Shown: positions 47,301 to 58,857 of the stretch, in pieces | How positions within the stretch are numbered: the first letter of the stretch is position 1 | Layout of the letters: each line of letters starts with the position of its first letter | Origin: Plasmopara viticola | Taxonomy: Eukaryota > Oomycota > Peronosporomycetes > Peronosporales > Peronosporaceae | NCBI GenBank assembly: GCA_001695595.3 | Contig: MBPM02000038.1 | Location: 62,001 to 126,000, forward strand | Direction of reading: 5' to 3' | DNA: 64,000 nt | The notes under the pieces: generated by a model | Databases searched by the model: none | Seen by the model: the letters and a program-made list of their open reading frames with translations, nothing else | Told to the model about the DNA's origin: nothing | Made by a program: the position numbers and the translations under genes

Positions 47301-50300
47301 CCCTTTGAAAGAACTAGCTTGAAGGTGAAGGCCTTTAAGTCGATCTTTTAGAAGCTTACACATCCTTCTTCAAGTTCTAAGTGTGCGAGGACCTCGGGCG
47401 GTAATCACCTCTGAGTCTATAATGGGAGGTCCTAATTAAGCATCCAAGAAAGCATAGTCAAGTGGACCATACGACGCAGGAGAGTACCTTGCTGGTGATC
47501 AACGACGCATTCAGTAAAAATTCTATACAAATTGTATCTACCTGTCTACATCGATGCTACGTTGACGCCGTCGTGAAGCTCGCAGGAAGAAGACAGCGTT
47601 TTGTACGCGTGTGACCACCGATCGTGAGATTTCTCGTATTCCACAAGAAACTCCACAAGGAATTCAACGAGTGCAACATCCGTAACGAAATTCCGCTTTT
47701 CTAAGCTCGCAGCTATGTATAGACTTCATCATTGAAAATCTTTGAGGACTATCAGGTCTATTTTATGGCCAAAAGCTCTACTCGCAAGAGTTATCGTCAA
47801 GTTCTCACAGCCGTGCATATTTACGATACATAAACTAAATACGAGCCGCAAATCGTAACCTGAGTAACTCTTGAGCTAGCGACAGCGTTTGCACCTGGCA
47901 TTTACCATTTTCTTTATGTAGATTGAGATTTCTTATTTTCAAGTTAAGGACCCTCTATATGATCGAAGCACTACACTTTCGATCAAACATTGTAGATCTT
48001 ACTTTTTGCATCAGCTTTGTCCTTTAACCGTGTCCTGTTTTTCTACCTAATCCTCACTGCTTCCTTATTGATGGTCAACAATATCACGTAGCTTGTGTAG
48101 TAGTGAGACAGAAACGCGTGAATCACGACATGGGACACCCTGAGTATATATGAATAATCCCTTCTTTAGACGCCATCATGTGACTGGTGCCACAAAAGCA
48201 AATACATAGGTCTCAAACTTACTTATTGAGCGAACTCAGGTTGAATTGCTCTTCCGTCAAATTTTACAAGACACATGTCAATATATACGATACATCAGCG
48301 GAAATACGCTATGGCGACTTGTTCGCTTATAAAAAACACTCAAACCATTTCAGGTGGTTGCTTTTTCTTCAAATTGAGCTTTTGTATCTAAAACAAACCG
48401 CCTATTTGGTGCCGGAAGCCGAAGAGATTGAGGGCTTTTCTGTGATAGGCCGTATCTTGCTCGTGAGCCACAAGCAGTAATGCTCAAGCTAGGCTTTGTA
48501 GAGGAGTTCTGATCCAGTGATTTATAAAGGGCACACAATTTTTTTTAGCGCGCGCTTGTGAGCCAAACACCTTGCGCTCTTGTAAGGCCGATTTGTACCC
48601 CCCTTAATTTAGGCGCTCCGTCCCGTAATACGATCGAGGACAAGAGTGTCATCATTACCTATCCCCTTCATTAGGCTCAAATGATTAGCTGACCACTAAA
48701 TGCGCAGACACTCGCCCTATATAAGCAGCATTTAAACTACCTTCCAAACCTTATCTCGAAAATAGAAATGAAAAATTAGCTACGGTAGCTTTACTGCATA
48801 GCCACTGCACCCACAAAATTATTATGAAAAACTGAAGTGAGAAGAGTGAATAAGCTTGCGGTTATGCGACAAGAAGGCTGAGCGAAGCTTTGGTGCTACT
48901 AAAATCGATGATAGCAGTGCTGTGTCGCTCAAAAACAATATCTTATTCTGTCCAAAAGCCTCAACAAAATTGAAAAAGGGTGATTTTGGCGAATCGGTAA
49001 AGCACAGATTGCTTAAAGTCCAAAAGTGGTCATTTGCAATACCTAAAGCAATGGCTTAAATCGAACAGTGGCGATGCGCAATTTGTAAAAAAGAAAAGCA
49101 ATGTATAGCAGAGGAAATGGAGGTCTAAGTGCTTACAGCGGGGCTGGCTTACTTTTTTACCTAGACAATTTTTTTTAAACTTCTGATCTTTGCTCCATAC
49201 GTAGTAAAAGTTTGAGTCACAGATCGCTATCTACTTGGCTACACATGTTTGTACAATTTTCTTTGAGACTTAATATAATATATGTCCCCGGTCCCGAGAT
49301 GAGCTTGATTTCTTTTCTATCAAAGCAACCATGTGTGCTGAACCCTTCACGTATACTATCTTGTAAAGTCGTATCGAATAATATGCATTTAGCAGTCGTC
49401 ATATGACCATGCTCTGCGATTCAGTCAGCTCCTCAAAACTAATTTCTATTTTTTGTTGATCATTAGACATAACATTCATTTTATCATACAAATGGTATTT
49501 CTTGCTTTCAATGTGACACACACTGGTAACGTATAAATACTTTATCTTCTCCAATGTCAAGACTTTGGTGTCCTTTGATCTGTACGAACCAAGTCTGCAT
49601 ATTGGAGAATTCTGTCTAGGGTGTAAGTTTTGCGCTAAAATTCCTCGTAACAAACTTTATGCGCTCAACACGGCTACTCTTTTAGTCCTACCCTTCGATT
49701 GCCAGAGTCTGTATCATGCAACGTTTTTGAGACGTGAGGCGAGCTTACAGCAGCCCGGTGTAGAACTTCGAGGTGCGGTCAAGGCGGAAAAAAATCTCGT
49801 TTTTTTCTGTACATTAAGGTAAACAGTAAGTTTGTGCCTGACTAGCCGGGTGTGATCGCCCGAGACGTTACGTCGGGATCATGGATCTGTTATAGCTATA
49901 CAAACTTCACGAATGTTCAGCTTGAAACGCGTGCAGATCCAAGAGCCAGACTGCAATCACCACATAAATATGTCTTTGCTGACTGCTGTGCTCTTTCGCT
50001 TAGCATCTCATAAGCGCGGCGGCTCGGTCTCTGCTTTGCAGATCGTATGATTGGAGATTGCGTCTCATCAAATAGCTGAGAATATAAGTTCCAAATCCTG
50101 GGTTCAAAATACAAGCAGCTGAAATCTCTGCTTGTACTTCGTAATGTATTCAGAAAAGTCGAACGGCGAGTACAGGTAAACCTTCAATGCAAATTTCTAT
50201 CGTTGCTAGCTTTCAACAAGCTGTCGTCCCGAGACCTATGGGCACTACTTTGGAGGTCATTAAAGACTTTACATTGAGCTCTACTCACGGCCTCTACCCG

Positions 50301-53300
50301 AGAGACTGTAAGCGCACTCATGTCAAAGACTTTAATTACTAATGCCAATAGCGTCTACGATATTACATCATCCCCATCGAGTTTGGGCAACAAGGTCCCA
50401 TAAGTGGTTGAAGTGTGGAAAATTTCTCCACTTCTTAACACAATGGGTCTTATTTTTGGTGACAGTCTCGTGCATAAATGCACCTAATATGGTAAAAGCA
50501 CTCACCATCTTTATTAAAGTTAGTAGAAGAGTACGATGCGTCGGCGTCATAGAGCGCTCTTAGTGCTTCTCATCTTAATGTCTGCATCTGATACAACTAC
50601 ACCGAGACGCTGATGACCTTTCTTTGATTTGTAACTGGCACCTGGTTCTCCAGATCAATAAGTCATGTCCAACCGATTCTCGAGTCTTGAACAAGAAATC
50701 GCATTGTTTTGCGAGCAAGTCAGTCGTTTTGCACCCTTCAAGAAAGAGAGTGTGGTACTCCAGGCCGCGAATCAGAATTTAACGCAACTCTTGGTTGAAC
50801 TTATCGAATTGTGCCTGCTTGTGACTCGGCACTACTTAAAGCAACTAGTGTTCTCGCATTCTTCAAAAGCATCACGAGCATACGCTGGGCTGCTTTTGGC
50901 TGTGGTATTCCAAGGTTCAATGAACTGTGAGTGCAGTTTCGTCTTAGAGACAGCAGTGATTGCATACAAAAAAAGTTGAGCAATTAGAAATTTGAGATCG
51001 AAAAATGAGCCTTGACGATTTTTATTTGGTCAAAGTATGTTTGTTGAGTATCTTGGCTACCAGGCATTTAGGTTAAGACGTTTTATGACACCAAATGTCT
51101 TTGACAAAAAGTTCCTTCTCAATTACGCAATGTGAGTAGGGATGGTGTTGGCAGGCCTCCCAATTAATGCTCACCAAAGCCTTTAGCCACAAATCATTGG
51201 CCATCAGATTAGCCAGGACATGCACATTTAGCGATGTGTAGGCTGAGACATAAAAGGCATTGCTTTATGCCACTATATTAAAGTCTTGGCGTATCCGCGC
51301 ACACACATATCATGATGCGATATACTCGCTCTGTCTGACATTTTCTCTGCGGATTGCCTGTTGTAGCCATGTTCAAGTATTGAGAAAAAAACTTTCAAAT
51401 ATGTGCTTAAAGAAGGTCCAATATGACCCTTTGAAAGTTCACGCTGTCAAAGACACGTGTAAGGAACATAAATACTATTTCGACACATCAGACGTATCCG
51501 ACATAGTCCCATTCAATCGGTCAAGAAAGACCTCAATAGTGGTGTTGCTTGCTGACTTCTTGTAGCGAAAGAGCACAGATTCTATATCAATTACACATAG
51601 GACGGGCAAGCTGTTCAGTGGTGCGACCGCATTTGGCGATGATCCCAAAAAGTAGGCAAAATTGGCAGCCTTATTTTGGTGAGATGAAATTTGGCCACCC
51701 GATCTCGCTCTCTGACATCTGCTATATCAGTGCGTTATCGATGACAAATTTGATAATCCAAAGACACGTTGCTTTGATCTATCAGGGTCAAGATCGGTGT
51801 TTGCAAAGCATTTCCGTGTCTTAGTAGTTTTTCTAACCCATTCTGCATCCATGCTGCATCCTCCATTTAATGATCGAACAGTGTCCAAGCAACTTCTTGC
51901 TTGCATTTGTTGTTGACCTAATCAAGCCGCTTCGGTTCAATAGAACCGACCGATTCATAATAGACCTTATGAAATTAACTAGAAGGCCATGTTCTATGAT
52001 AAAGCTTCCAAGAGAAAGATTTTCTATGCCGATGATGCACTTAATGCAAAAGCGTGAAGCTTTTCTCTTTGATTTACTTAAAGACGATTTGGCTACTCAT
52101 GCCTCTCCTTCCGTGCTATGCGCATCTAGGAAGGTGATCGTTAAAGTATATCTCCGCCACCGGGTTTTTTAATCGTCACGGGTGCGATCGGGAGCAATTA
52201 AAGCCTGTTTCAAAGCATATGTAAGCCTGGAACGCTGACAATTGTCAGCAGTATATCATTTTCTTGCATGCGAATTTAATATTTCGTGATTAACGTCTAG
52301 AAGATAAAATGTGCTTGATACTTCTGGTTATGTACTTTACTCTGTACATTTCACAGTGTATTTTTTGCTATTCATCACTTTTAAGCCGACAACAGTGCTT
52401 GGAGAGTATCCTCAATTAGCTTTTTGTAAGCTTGAACAATGTCTTAGCTGCCGTTTGGCTTTTTAATGTAGACTTCAGGTGCAGTGTGCGGAATTTTTTT
52501 TTAACCAAGAAAGTGTACACTTTTCTTAGGTAGAGGTAACGATAACGTAGGTGAAGTCGCCAAAGGCGGGTCTTATGGTACCACAACCAGGTATGTAATT
52601 ACCAGAGAATAGAATGCATCGGGTTTACTTTTCAGATTTGACGATTAATTCTGTGCACTAAGTGTCTTCCAGGGCCGCTTCTGTAAGAAGTTGATACTTC
52701 TTTACGTCGTATGACCACTATCTTAAAGATGCTGTCGGCTTTACAAGCCTCTTCGAGCTCTGACTTAAATAACATGCCCAGTTTAAGGAGTTAAATCAAA
52801 CTTACCTTCGACAGTGCCAGTGTTCGTATATAGATGTATATCGGCAAGCGCTTTTGTCACTACGAGAAAACAAGACATCCTGCACTGCAATGCATCTTCA
52901 TCTTCTCGTTGACAAAATTGGCATTTTCGACTATACATTCCGTTTTATTATTGTATGGAAAGGATTGTACATAGACAAACCAACATCTATATTTACGCTC
53001 TGCAAAATTTGCTGGTTATCAGAGCCTCTACATGTGAATGCGTATCAAAACGCTAGTACCCCAGACACCTCGACCTCTGATCGACTCTATTACGCCGGAC
53101 AAACAGCGAACACTGTTCACGACGAGTATTGCTTAGTAAATAACATGACAACTCACATGTATCAGCATAGTAGCCGCTTAGATACCTCGATCTGTGATCA
53201 ACAATTTCTCACCCGTTATTTGTAAAGTGTTAACGCTACGAAACGACTTCCGTAAATTATCGGGTACGCAACCTGCAGGCCTTGTCCTAAACCGTGTATG

Positions 53301-54275
53301 ATACATAGCTAGCTCATTTTACTACAAAGGGTGCTCAGTGAAAAATGCCGCTTCACATGTCCCGACCTTTATACCCTGGCTTAAGGTAAATTACGCTGAT
53401 GACGGTAAATAGTGAGCGCTATTTCTTACAAGATTAGCTTAGGAGTATATGTATCACTTCACGCGCAGTGGTAGGGCCTCACCATAATGCTGCCAGCCAC
53501 TTTCTACCGATGTACATAGAAAGCAGCTCTCCGTCATGTTCGTACCACTTCACACTCCGTACAACGTCAGTGTTCATTTCTAACGTTTCAACATCCAACG
53601 CATTGACCGTCGCGGTCCACAATGGCGCGTCTGCTTCCTAGCAGCGGATGGCACCTGAGTTTCTTTACGTCTAATTACCCCAGAGCATATGTACCTCATA
53701 TCCTAGAAGAGCTTATTCTTTGCGTCCGGATCCGATAGATCAAACAGCGCATGATGATAATAAAAGTGAAAGTCCCCCACCGAGACGTGCTGGAACTTCA
53801 AATACAGTAACCGAATTATATATCGCTAAGCAAGCAGATGCCGTGTCACATTATTGTGCTCGGAGAGCTTCAACATACGTCCGACTTTTCTCAACAGTGG
53901 AGCAGCTAACTCTTTTGTCCGACGCTTTTGGGTTATCAAAGATAAACTATGTCATAATTAATCCTCCAAGGCTGATTCACCTACTTTCAAGCTAGAAATT
54001 CACACATCGTTTGACTTACAAGTCACATATCTTTTTTATGTAAGACCTGCCGACCTTCCCACTCGTTACTGTTTCCCAGCAGACGACCAGACGGTCGTGG
54101 ACTCCGGATTCTCTAAAAGTTGATGCGCTTGGCCCAAAGAATATTTGAGTCTCCAAACGAGGCTTATAATCATGGATGAAGCCAAGACTGATGTCAATGT
54201 GTTGCTCACAGTTTGATATATATATGGTAGCCGAACCGCTCAATGGACCCTGGCTTTGCGAGCCGCTTTGAAAAA
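44301..54275. other. Ten kilobases of AT-rich sequence without recognisable genes
   Basis: Only short open frames occur. The longest are 44673-45008 (111 codons), 50665-50979 (104), 51870-52172 (100) and 52854-53225 (123), all plus strand; none shows a domain, signal peptide or splice partners I can support. In the 52854 frame two similar stretches (QNASTPDTSTSD and QHSSRLDTSICD) hint at a weak internal repeat. No polymerase, integrase or transposase motif was seen. Confidence 0.4.
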
Positions 54276-54405
54276 GTTATTATCCGCTTGAGTGTGGCTT
54301 TAGTGCGTCTGTGCCCGTCCAAAAATGTAGACAGGACAAATCTTTGGCCGTACAGCGTCTCAGCGCTTAAAAAACTAATAACACGCTTGAGAATGGCTCT
54401 CAGAC
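54276..54405 (+). repeat. Isolated satellite unit (about 1.3 copies)
   Basis: A stray copy of the ~100-bp satellite, with GCGTCTGTGCCCGTCC, GACAGGACAAATC and GGCCGTACAGCGTCTCAGCG, lies about 15 kb from the main array with the start of a second unit after it (ACACGCTTGAGAATGGCTC). Confidence 0.75.
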
Positions 54406-55662
54406 TTGGCACTTATTGCTGGTTTAGCGTTAATTTTAGCGAAATTAAGTGCACACAGAGCACTTGCTAAGCCTTCTGAAAGAGGGTTGCAGGCCATCCC
54501 TTCCGATAAAGCTCAGCTTCTTGTCAAAGTCAGGTTAATTGGCGTGCTGCAAAGAAGCCCAACCCTGCACGGTGCGCATAAATGGGCAGAATAAAGTCCG
54601 GGTTAGCTTACAATCTTTTTACTCCCATGTGTAAACCACTACTTTAACTGACGTAAGTGTCGATTTGCATGCTTTTTCATCGAGCTTCGAGGTGGCCGAA
54701 ACGATCCTCCGTTACTTCGTCCAAAACAATGCAGAAAACTGACCAATCTGGCTTAGAATTATACGCATTTCTTTTCTTAGATCTTCACGCTCACCGTAAG
54801 CGGCCTTGATCGTTGCGAACGCTCATCGTAAGCGGTTTAGATCTAAGCTGGGCATCTGCCTTCGGCACCGGCGTTATCGACGTAGATGACTCCATTAAAT
54901 ATACAATAACAGAGCATTTTTATAACTGGTAACACCTTCGGACACGCACTGACTGTGTCAGGTCGTTATGCAGTTAAATGTTGCAAATTTTGGGGCCAAG
55001 CAGGACCGTCTTGCATAAATATATGCGGTCGACTTGTGTGTAGATCGAGTACGAGTGCTACCAGGTGCACCCGGGCTATAGTAGCTATATGGCGTGAATT
55101 CAGGTCTTTGACCTTTGTTTGTACTCGGATGAAAAATAAGTCGCGTACCTGACTCCAAGAGTAAGTATTAGTCTTGATGCTATGACTTAGAAAATCTAGT
55201 ATTCTAAATTTTAAGCTATTTTCACCCCCTGTGTGGGCTACATAATATTACAAACATGATTAATTATTCCTACTAGTATGCATCAAGCGGTCGTCAGACC
55301 ATGCCTTTCTTTGCATGTCACATCCATGGCAAGAGCTTGGGTTCATGTGACCCCTTAACGATGCTTTACTCTGTCAAAATGTAGCAACTCCGTAGACTTG
55401 CCTAAAAATGAATTAGCACTACTTACTAAAAATCAACTGCGCACGACCTCGAGCTTCTTTAGGATCGAACGCAATCACATCAGAGCGAGGACGAACGCAA
55501 CGCAAGCGCTATAGTTTTGTAATACTTTCAATAATCCGTCTCTATCTCTCATATCTAAACATCGATATCGTAAACTTAGGTGCCGATCTAATCGCATCAA
55601 ATCCACCAATCAACACTCGTAAAATATATCTTGCCCACCCTACCGATATAAGGACTGCCAAC
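54406..55662. other. Spacer upstream of the aldehyde dehydrogenase gene
   Basis: No gene seen. A short direct repeat (CGCTCACCGTAAGCGG at 54788 and CGCTCATCGTAAGCGG at 54820, period 32) is present. The last few hundred bases should contain the aldehyde dehydrogenase promoter, but no clear initiator was found. Confidence 0.45.
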
Positions 55663-57180
55663 ATGGCCCACCTCGATGTTTCTACGCAAGATACGCACGC
55701 CGATGTCGCAGCCTTGCGTGCCAGCTTCGCGACGGGTGCTACTAAGGATATTGAGACGCGCAAGTCGCTACTGCGAGCACTACAGCGCATTTTGAACGAA
55801 AACGAGGCGATTATCAACGAGGCCGTGTGGAAAGATCTCCACAAACATCCACAAGAGATGAGGGCCACAGAGTTTTTGCAGGTTCAAGCCGAAATCCAGT
55901 ATTTCCTCGACTACATTGACGACTGGTCCAGAACAAAGCTCAAGCCAACCAATGTCGTCAACCTACCAGGCCTGTCGTATGTCCGGCCAGAACCGCTGGG
56001 CGTGGTCTGCATCGTCAGCACGTGGAACTACCCGTTATACTTGATGCTAATGCCACTGGTGGCCGCTTTGGGAGCCGGCAACTGCGCACTTGTGAGGCTT
56101 CCGGGCGATGACACATCGCGCTTTGTCAACAAGGTCATGTTTCAATTGTTTGACAAATACATGGACAAGCGCTACGTGCGCGTGGTTTCTGGAGGCGTGG
56201 AAGAGACGAAAAAGATGTTGCAAGAGCGCTATGACCTCATTTTTGCTACCGGTGGCACCTTTATGGGCAAGCTCGTGGCTCAAGCTGCAGCGCAGCACTT
56301 GACGCCTACAATCTTAGAGTTAGGTGGCAAATCTCCGTGCATCGTTGACAGCACAGCAGACTTAAAATTGGCTGCAAAGCGCGTGGCGTGGGGAGCGTTC
56401 GTGAATGCAGGACAGACGTGCGTTCGCTCGGACTATTTGCTAGTCGATGCAAAAGTGGGCGACGAGTTTGTGAAATTGCTGGAAGGAGAATTGGATTCGC
56501 AATTTGGAGGGGCAAACGTTAAAGAGTCGGACTGCTACTGTCGCGTGATCAATCGGCGCATGTACGACCGTCTGGTTTGTATGTTGGATAAAGATCGAAA
56601 GCACGTGACGTATGGGGGCGACACTGACGTAAAGCAGCTCTTCATTTCTCCGACACTTCTCAACTTTCGCTCCGATTTCGACTCGTTCGTGTCGAGTGCT
56701 TCAATGGAAGACGAAATCTTTGGCCCATTGTTGCCGATTTACTACTATGCTTCTGGTGAGTTGGATGCACCTATCAAATTTATTACGGCACGGGAGAAAC
56801 CGCTTGCGCTGTATCACTTCAGCTCTCACGACAAGAATAAGGAACGTATAGTGAGGGAGACATCATCCGGTAGCCTAATGTTCAATGACTTGCTTTTGCA
56901 GCTCACGAACTCACACGTGCCATTCGGAGGCGTTGGCACTTCAGGCATGGGGGCGTACCATGGTCATTATGGATTCCAAGCTTTTTCACATGCTAAGACG
57001 GTACTTTACAAGAATGGAGTGCTGGATCTGCCCCAGCGCTATCCGCCGTATACTCAATCGAAGCAGAACATTTTAACTATGGCTTTGTACCCAATTTCTC
57101 GGCTACAGATGCGGCTGTTAAAAGCGATTGCTTTGACCACAGTGCTTGCAATTGCGTTTATCAGTGTTTTTCTTAAGTAA
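55663..57180 (+). CDS. Aldehyde dehydrogenase, ALDH3 (fatty-aldehyde) type, tail-anchored
   Basis: Oxidises aldehydes, probably medium or long-chain lipid aldehydes, to acids with NAD(P)+. A single 505-codon exon. The general base is Glu219 in LELGGKSP and the nucleophile is Cys253 in NAGQTCVRSDY; the 34-residue spacing equals that of ALDH3 enzymes. The substrate/cofactor loop CIVSTWNYPLYLMLMPL and the C-terminal SHVPFGGVGTSGMGAYHG are also typical of class 3. The last ~20 residues (LTTVLAIAFISVFLK) form a hydrophobic tail as in microsomal fatty aldehyde dehydrogenase, so an ER or peroxisome membrane place is likely. The start codon is in a good context (AACATGG). The gene is convergent with the BART gene, whose stop is only 80 bp away. 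Confidence 0.95.
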   Translation: MAHLDVSTQDTHADVAALRASFATGATKDIETRKSLLRALQRILNENEAIINEAVWKDLHKHPQEMRATEFLQVQAEIQYFLDYIDDWSRTKLKPTNVVNLPGLSYVRPEPLGVVCIVSTWNYPLYLMLMPLVAALGAGNCALVRLPGDDTSRFVNKVMFQLFDKYMDKRYVRVVSGGVEETKKMLQERYDLIFATGGTFMGKLVAQAAAQHLTPTILELGGKSPCIVDSTADLKLAAKRVAWGAFVNAGQTCVRSDYLLVDAKVGDEFVKLLEGELDSQFGGANVKESDCYCRVINRRMYDRLVCMLDKDRKHVTYGGDTDVKQLFISPTLLNFRSDFDSFVSSASMEDEIFGPLLPIYYYASGELDAPIKFITAREKPLALYHFSSHDKNKERIVRETSSGSLMFNDLLLQLTNSHVPFGGVGTSGMGAYHGHYGFQAFSHAKTVLYKNGVLDLPQRYPPYTQSKQNILTMALYPISRLQMRLLKAIALTTVLAIAFISVFLK

Positions 57181-57260
57181 GAGTATCCTCTAAAAGTTTA
57201 AACTACCAACTCAATCGGAGTAGCACTAAAATACACACTAGTCGTTTCGTATCGAACTGC

Positions 57261-57864
57261 CTACTTGCTGTCCTTGCTGTCCTTCTCTACTGCACCAACT
57301 CGCTCAATTTGCGTGGTTTTGGCTCCCTTTGCGCCTCCACTCTCGTCCACATCGTCTGAATCCTCTTCATCCTTGCTAAGCTTACTACTCGAGCTTTTTC
57401 GCTTTTTAGAGTCGCTTTCGCAGCTTTTAGCGTCCGCGCGAGCATTTTCGACCGACGCGCGTGCCCTCATCGCCTTCATTAAATTATAAAACGCATTGTA
57501 ATCCATGGACGCTATCACTATTTCGAGGTATTGTTCGGCCTTTGGGTCCGCCCTCATGGCCTTTTGGCAATGCTCGGCAAATTCGTCCTCGGTCACTCCT
57601 TGCTGCGTCAAAAAAACTTCATTGACATCATGAGTACAAATTTGCATCGATAACACAATATTTTCAGTACGCACTGTTCATGTGCTCGTTAAACATTTGC
57701 TGGAACTCAATGTAGATGGTCATATACGCGAGTTGGTGCTCGAGATCATCCGTAAAGGTAAGCGCATGGTCCAGAAAAAACTGCTCAAACTGGCGTTGAA
57801 ATTGCGCCGTCTTGATGTACTCTGCCAATGCACGCACTACTGGATCTTGAATCGTTGCGTCCAT
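57261..57864 (-). CDS. BART-domain protein (ARL2-binding-protein-like)
   Basis: The BART domain binds the GTP-bound small GTPase ARL2 or ARL3 and occurs in ARL2BP and the ciliary protein CFAP36. Exon 1 is 57864-57675, exon 2 is 57616-57261, with a 58-nt intron (GTGCGT donor; the acceptor ends in AAG rather than CAG), giving 181 residues; both phase and length fit. The domain spans about residues 12-115: FQRQFEQFFLDHALTF, YMTIYIEFQQMF and, after the junction, DYNAFYNLMKAMR. The C-terminal third is Ser/Lys/Asp-rich and probably disordered. A nearer CAG acceptor exists but would break the frame. A link to microtubules or flagella (oomycete zoospores) is inference from the family. Divergent from the cyclophilin gene, 292 bp away. 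Confidence 0.8.
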
Positions 57865-58156
57865 GGCAACAGGAGATCACAAAGTGGATTAAATCTAGAT
57901 TTTTTTGGCACAGGACTGTAACGGCTCTCATGTCGAAAGCTTTTGCTGAAACAAACGATATCACGAAGTCTGGGCATAGCTACTGAATAAACACCAGGGA
58001 CTCATTCGAATATTTTTTACGGGATCCTATTACTGTTGCGGTACTGTATCCCAAAAACCCTCAAGTATTTACGAGTTTTTACGTAACTTAAGACGTCATC
58101 AAAGATCTCCTCCCCACTTCCATTGTTGTAATTTTTCAAGCGGAACTGAAGGGATA
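57865..58156. promoter_or_regulatory. Shared intergenic promoter region of BART and cyclophilin genes
   Basis: The two start codons face away from each other across only 292 bp, so both promoters must lie here. On the plus strand CCATTGTTGTAATTTTTC (58120-58137), about 20 bases before the cyclophilin ATG, loosely matches the oomycete initiator (CATT followed by a T-rich box). Confidence 0.4.
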
Positions 58157-58857
58157 ATGGTCAGGCTGTCGTTTTTGGTCCTTGCGCTGGGCCTCACTGC
58201 ACTAATGCCAGTAATGCAAGCCAGCAAGGGCCCTAAAATCACCAATCGAGTCTACTTTGATGTGAGCATTAATGACAAGCCGGCCGGACGCATTGTCATG
58301 GGTCTTTACGGGAAGACGGTTCCTAAGACGGTAGAAAACTTTCGCGCGCTTTGCACGGGTGAAAAGGGTATGGGCCAGAGCGGCAAGCCACTGCATTACA
58401 AGGAAAGTATTTTCCACCGTATCATCCCTGGATTCATGTTGCAAGGTGGAGACTTCACCAAATTTGATGGCACGGGTGGCGAGAGCATCTACGGTGAAAA
58501 GTTTCCGGACGAGAACTTTAAGCTGTACGGCAAGCATTCTAGCGTTTATTAACATGTGGACTATAATGACTTAGTACATTTGCTTTTGACAGAAAACATG
58601 CCGGAAAGGGCACGCTTAGCATGGCCAATGCTGGCGCGAATACGAACGGCAGCCAGTTTTTCATCTGCACTGTCAAGACCTCGTGGCTGGATGGTCGTCA
58701 TGTTGTCTTTGGCCGCGTCATTGAGGGAATGGACGTAGTGGACGCGATTGAGGCCGTGGGATCGCAAAGTGGTACTCCCAGCTCCAAGGTTGTCATCACT
58801 GACAGCGGTGAGCTGACTGGTGATGACGCTGATGACGGCGTTGCTCAGAAAGAATAA
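58157..58857 (+). CDS. Secretory-pathway cyclophilin (peptidyl-prolyl cis-trans isomerase B-type)
   Basis: Speeds up cis-trans isomerisation of Xaa-Pro bonds during protein folding. Exons 58157-58524 and 58593-58857 around a 68-nt intron (GTACGG donor, GACAG acceptor) give 210 residues; the junction restores [19 protein letters not shown], the normal cyclophilin order. Residues 1-22 are a signal peptide ([18 protein letters not shown]). The active site is complete: [16 protein letters not shown] (Arg, Phe, Met, Gln), [12 protein letters not shown], and [10 protein letters not shown] (Trp, His). The C-terminus ends DGVAQKE without a KDEL/HDEL signal, so it may be secreted or held in the ER by another route, as in cyclophilin B. 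Reading past the donor without splicing adds a short tail and a stop at 58552. Confidence 0.95.

Noticed and set aside
52854..53225. 123-codon plus-strand frame
   Set aside because: A weak internal similarity is visible, but there is no signal peptide, domain or supporting neighbour; left within the gene-free tract.
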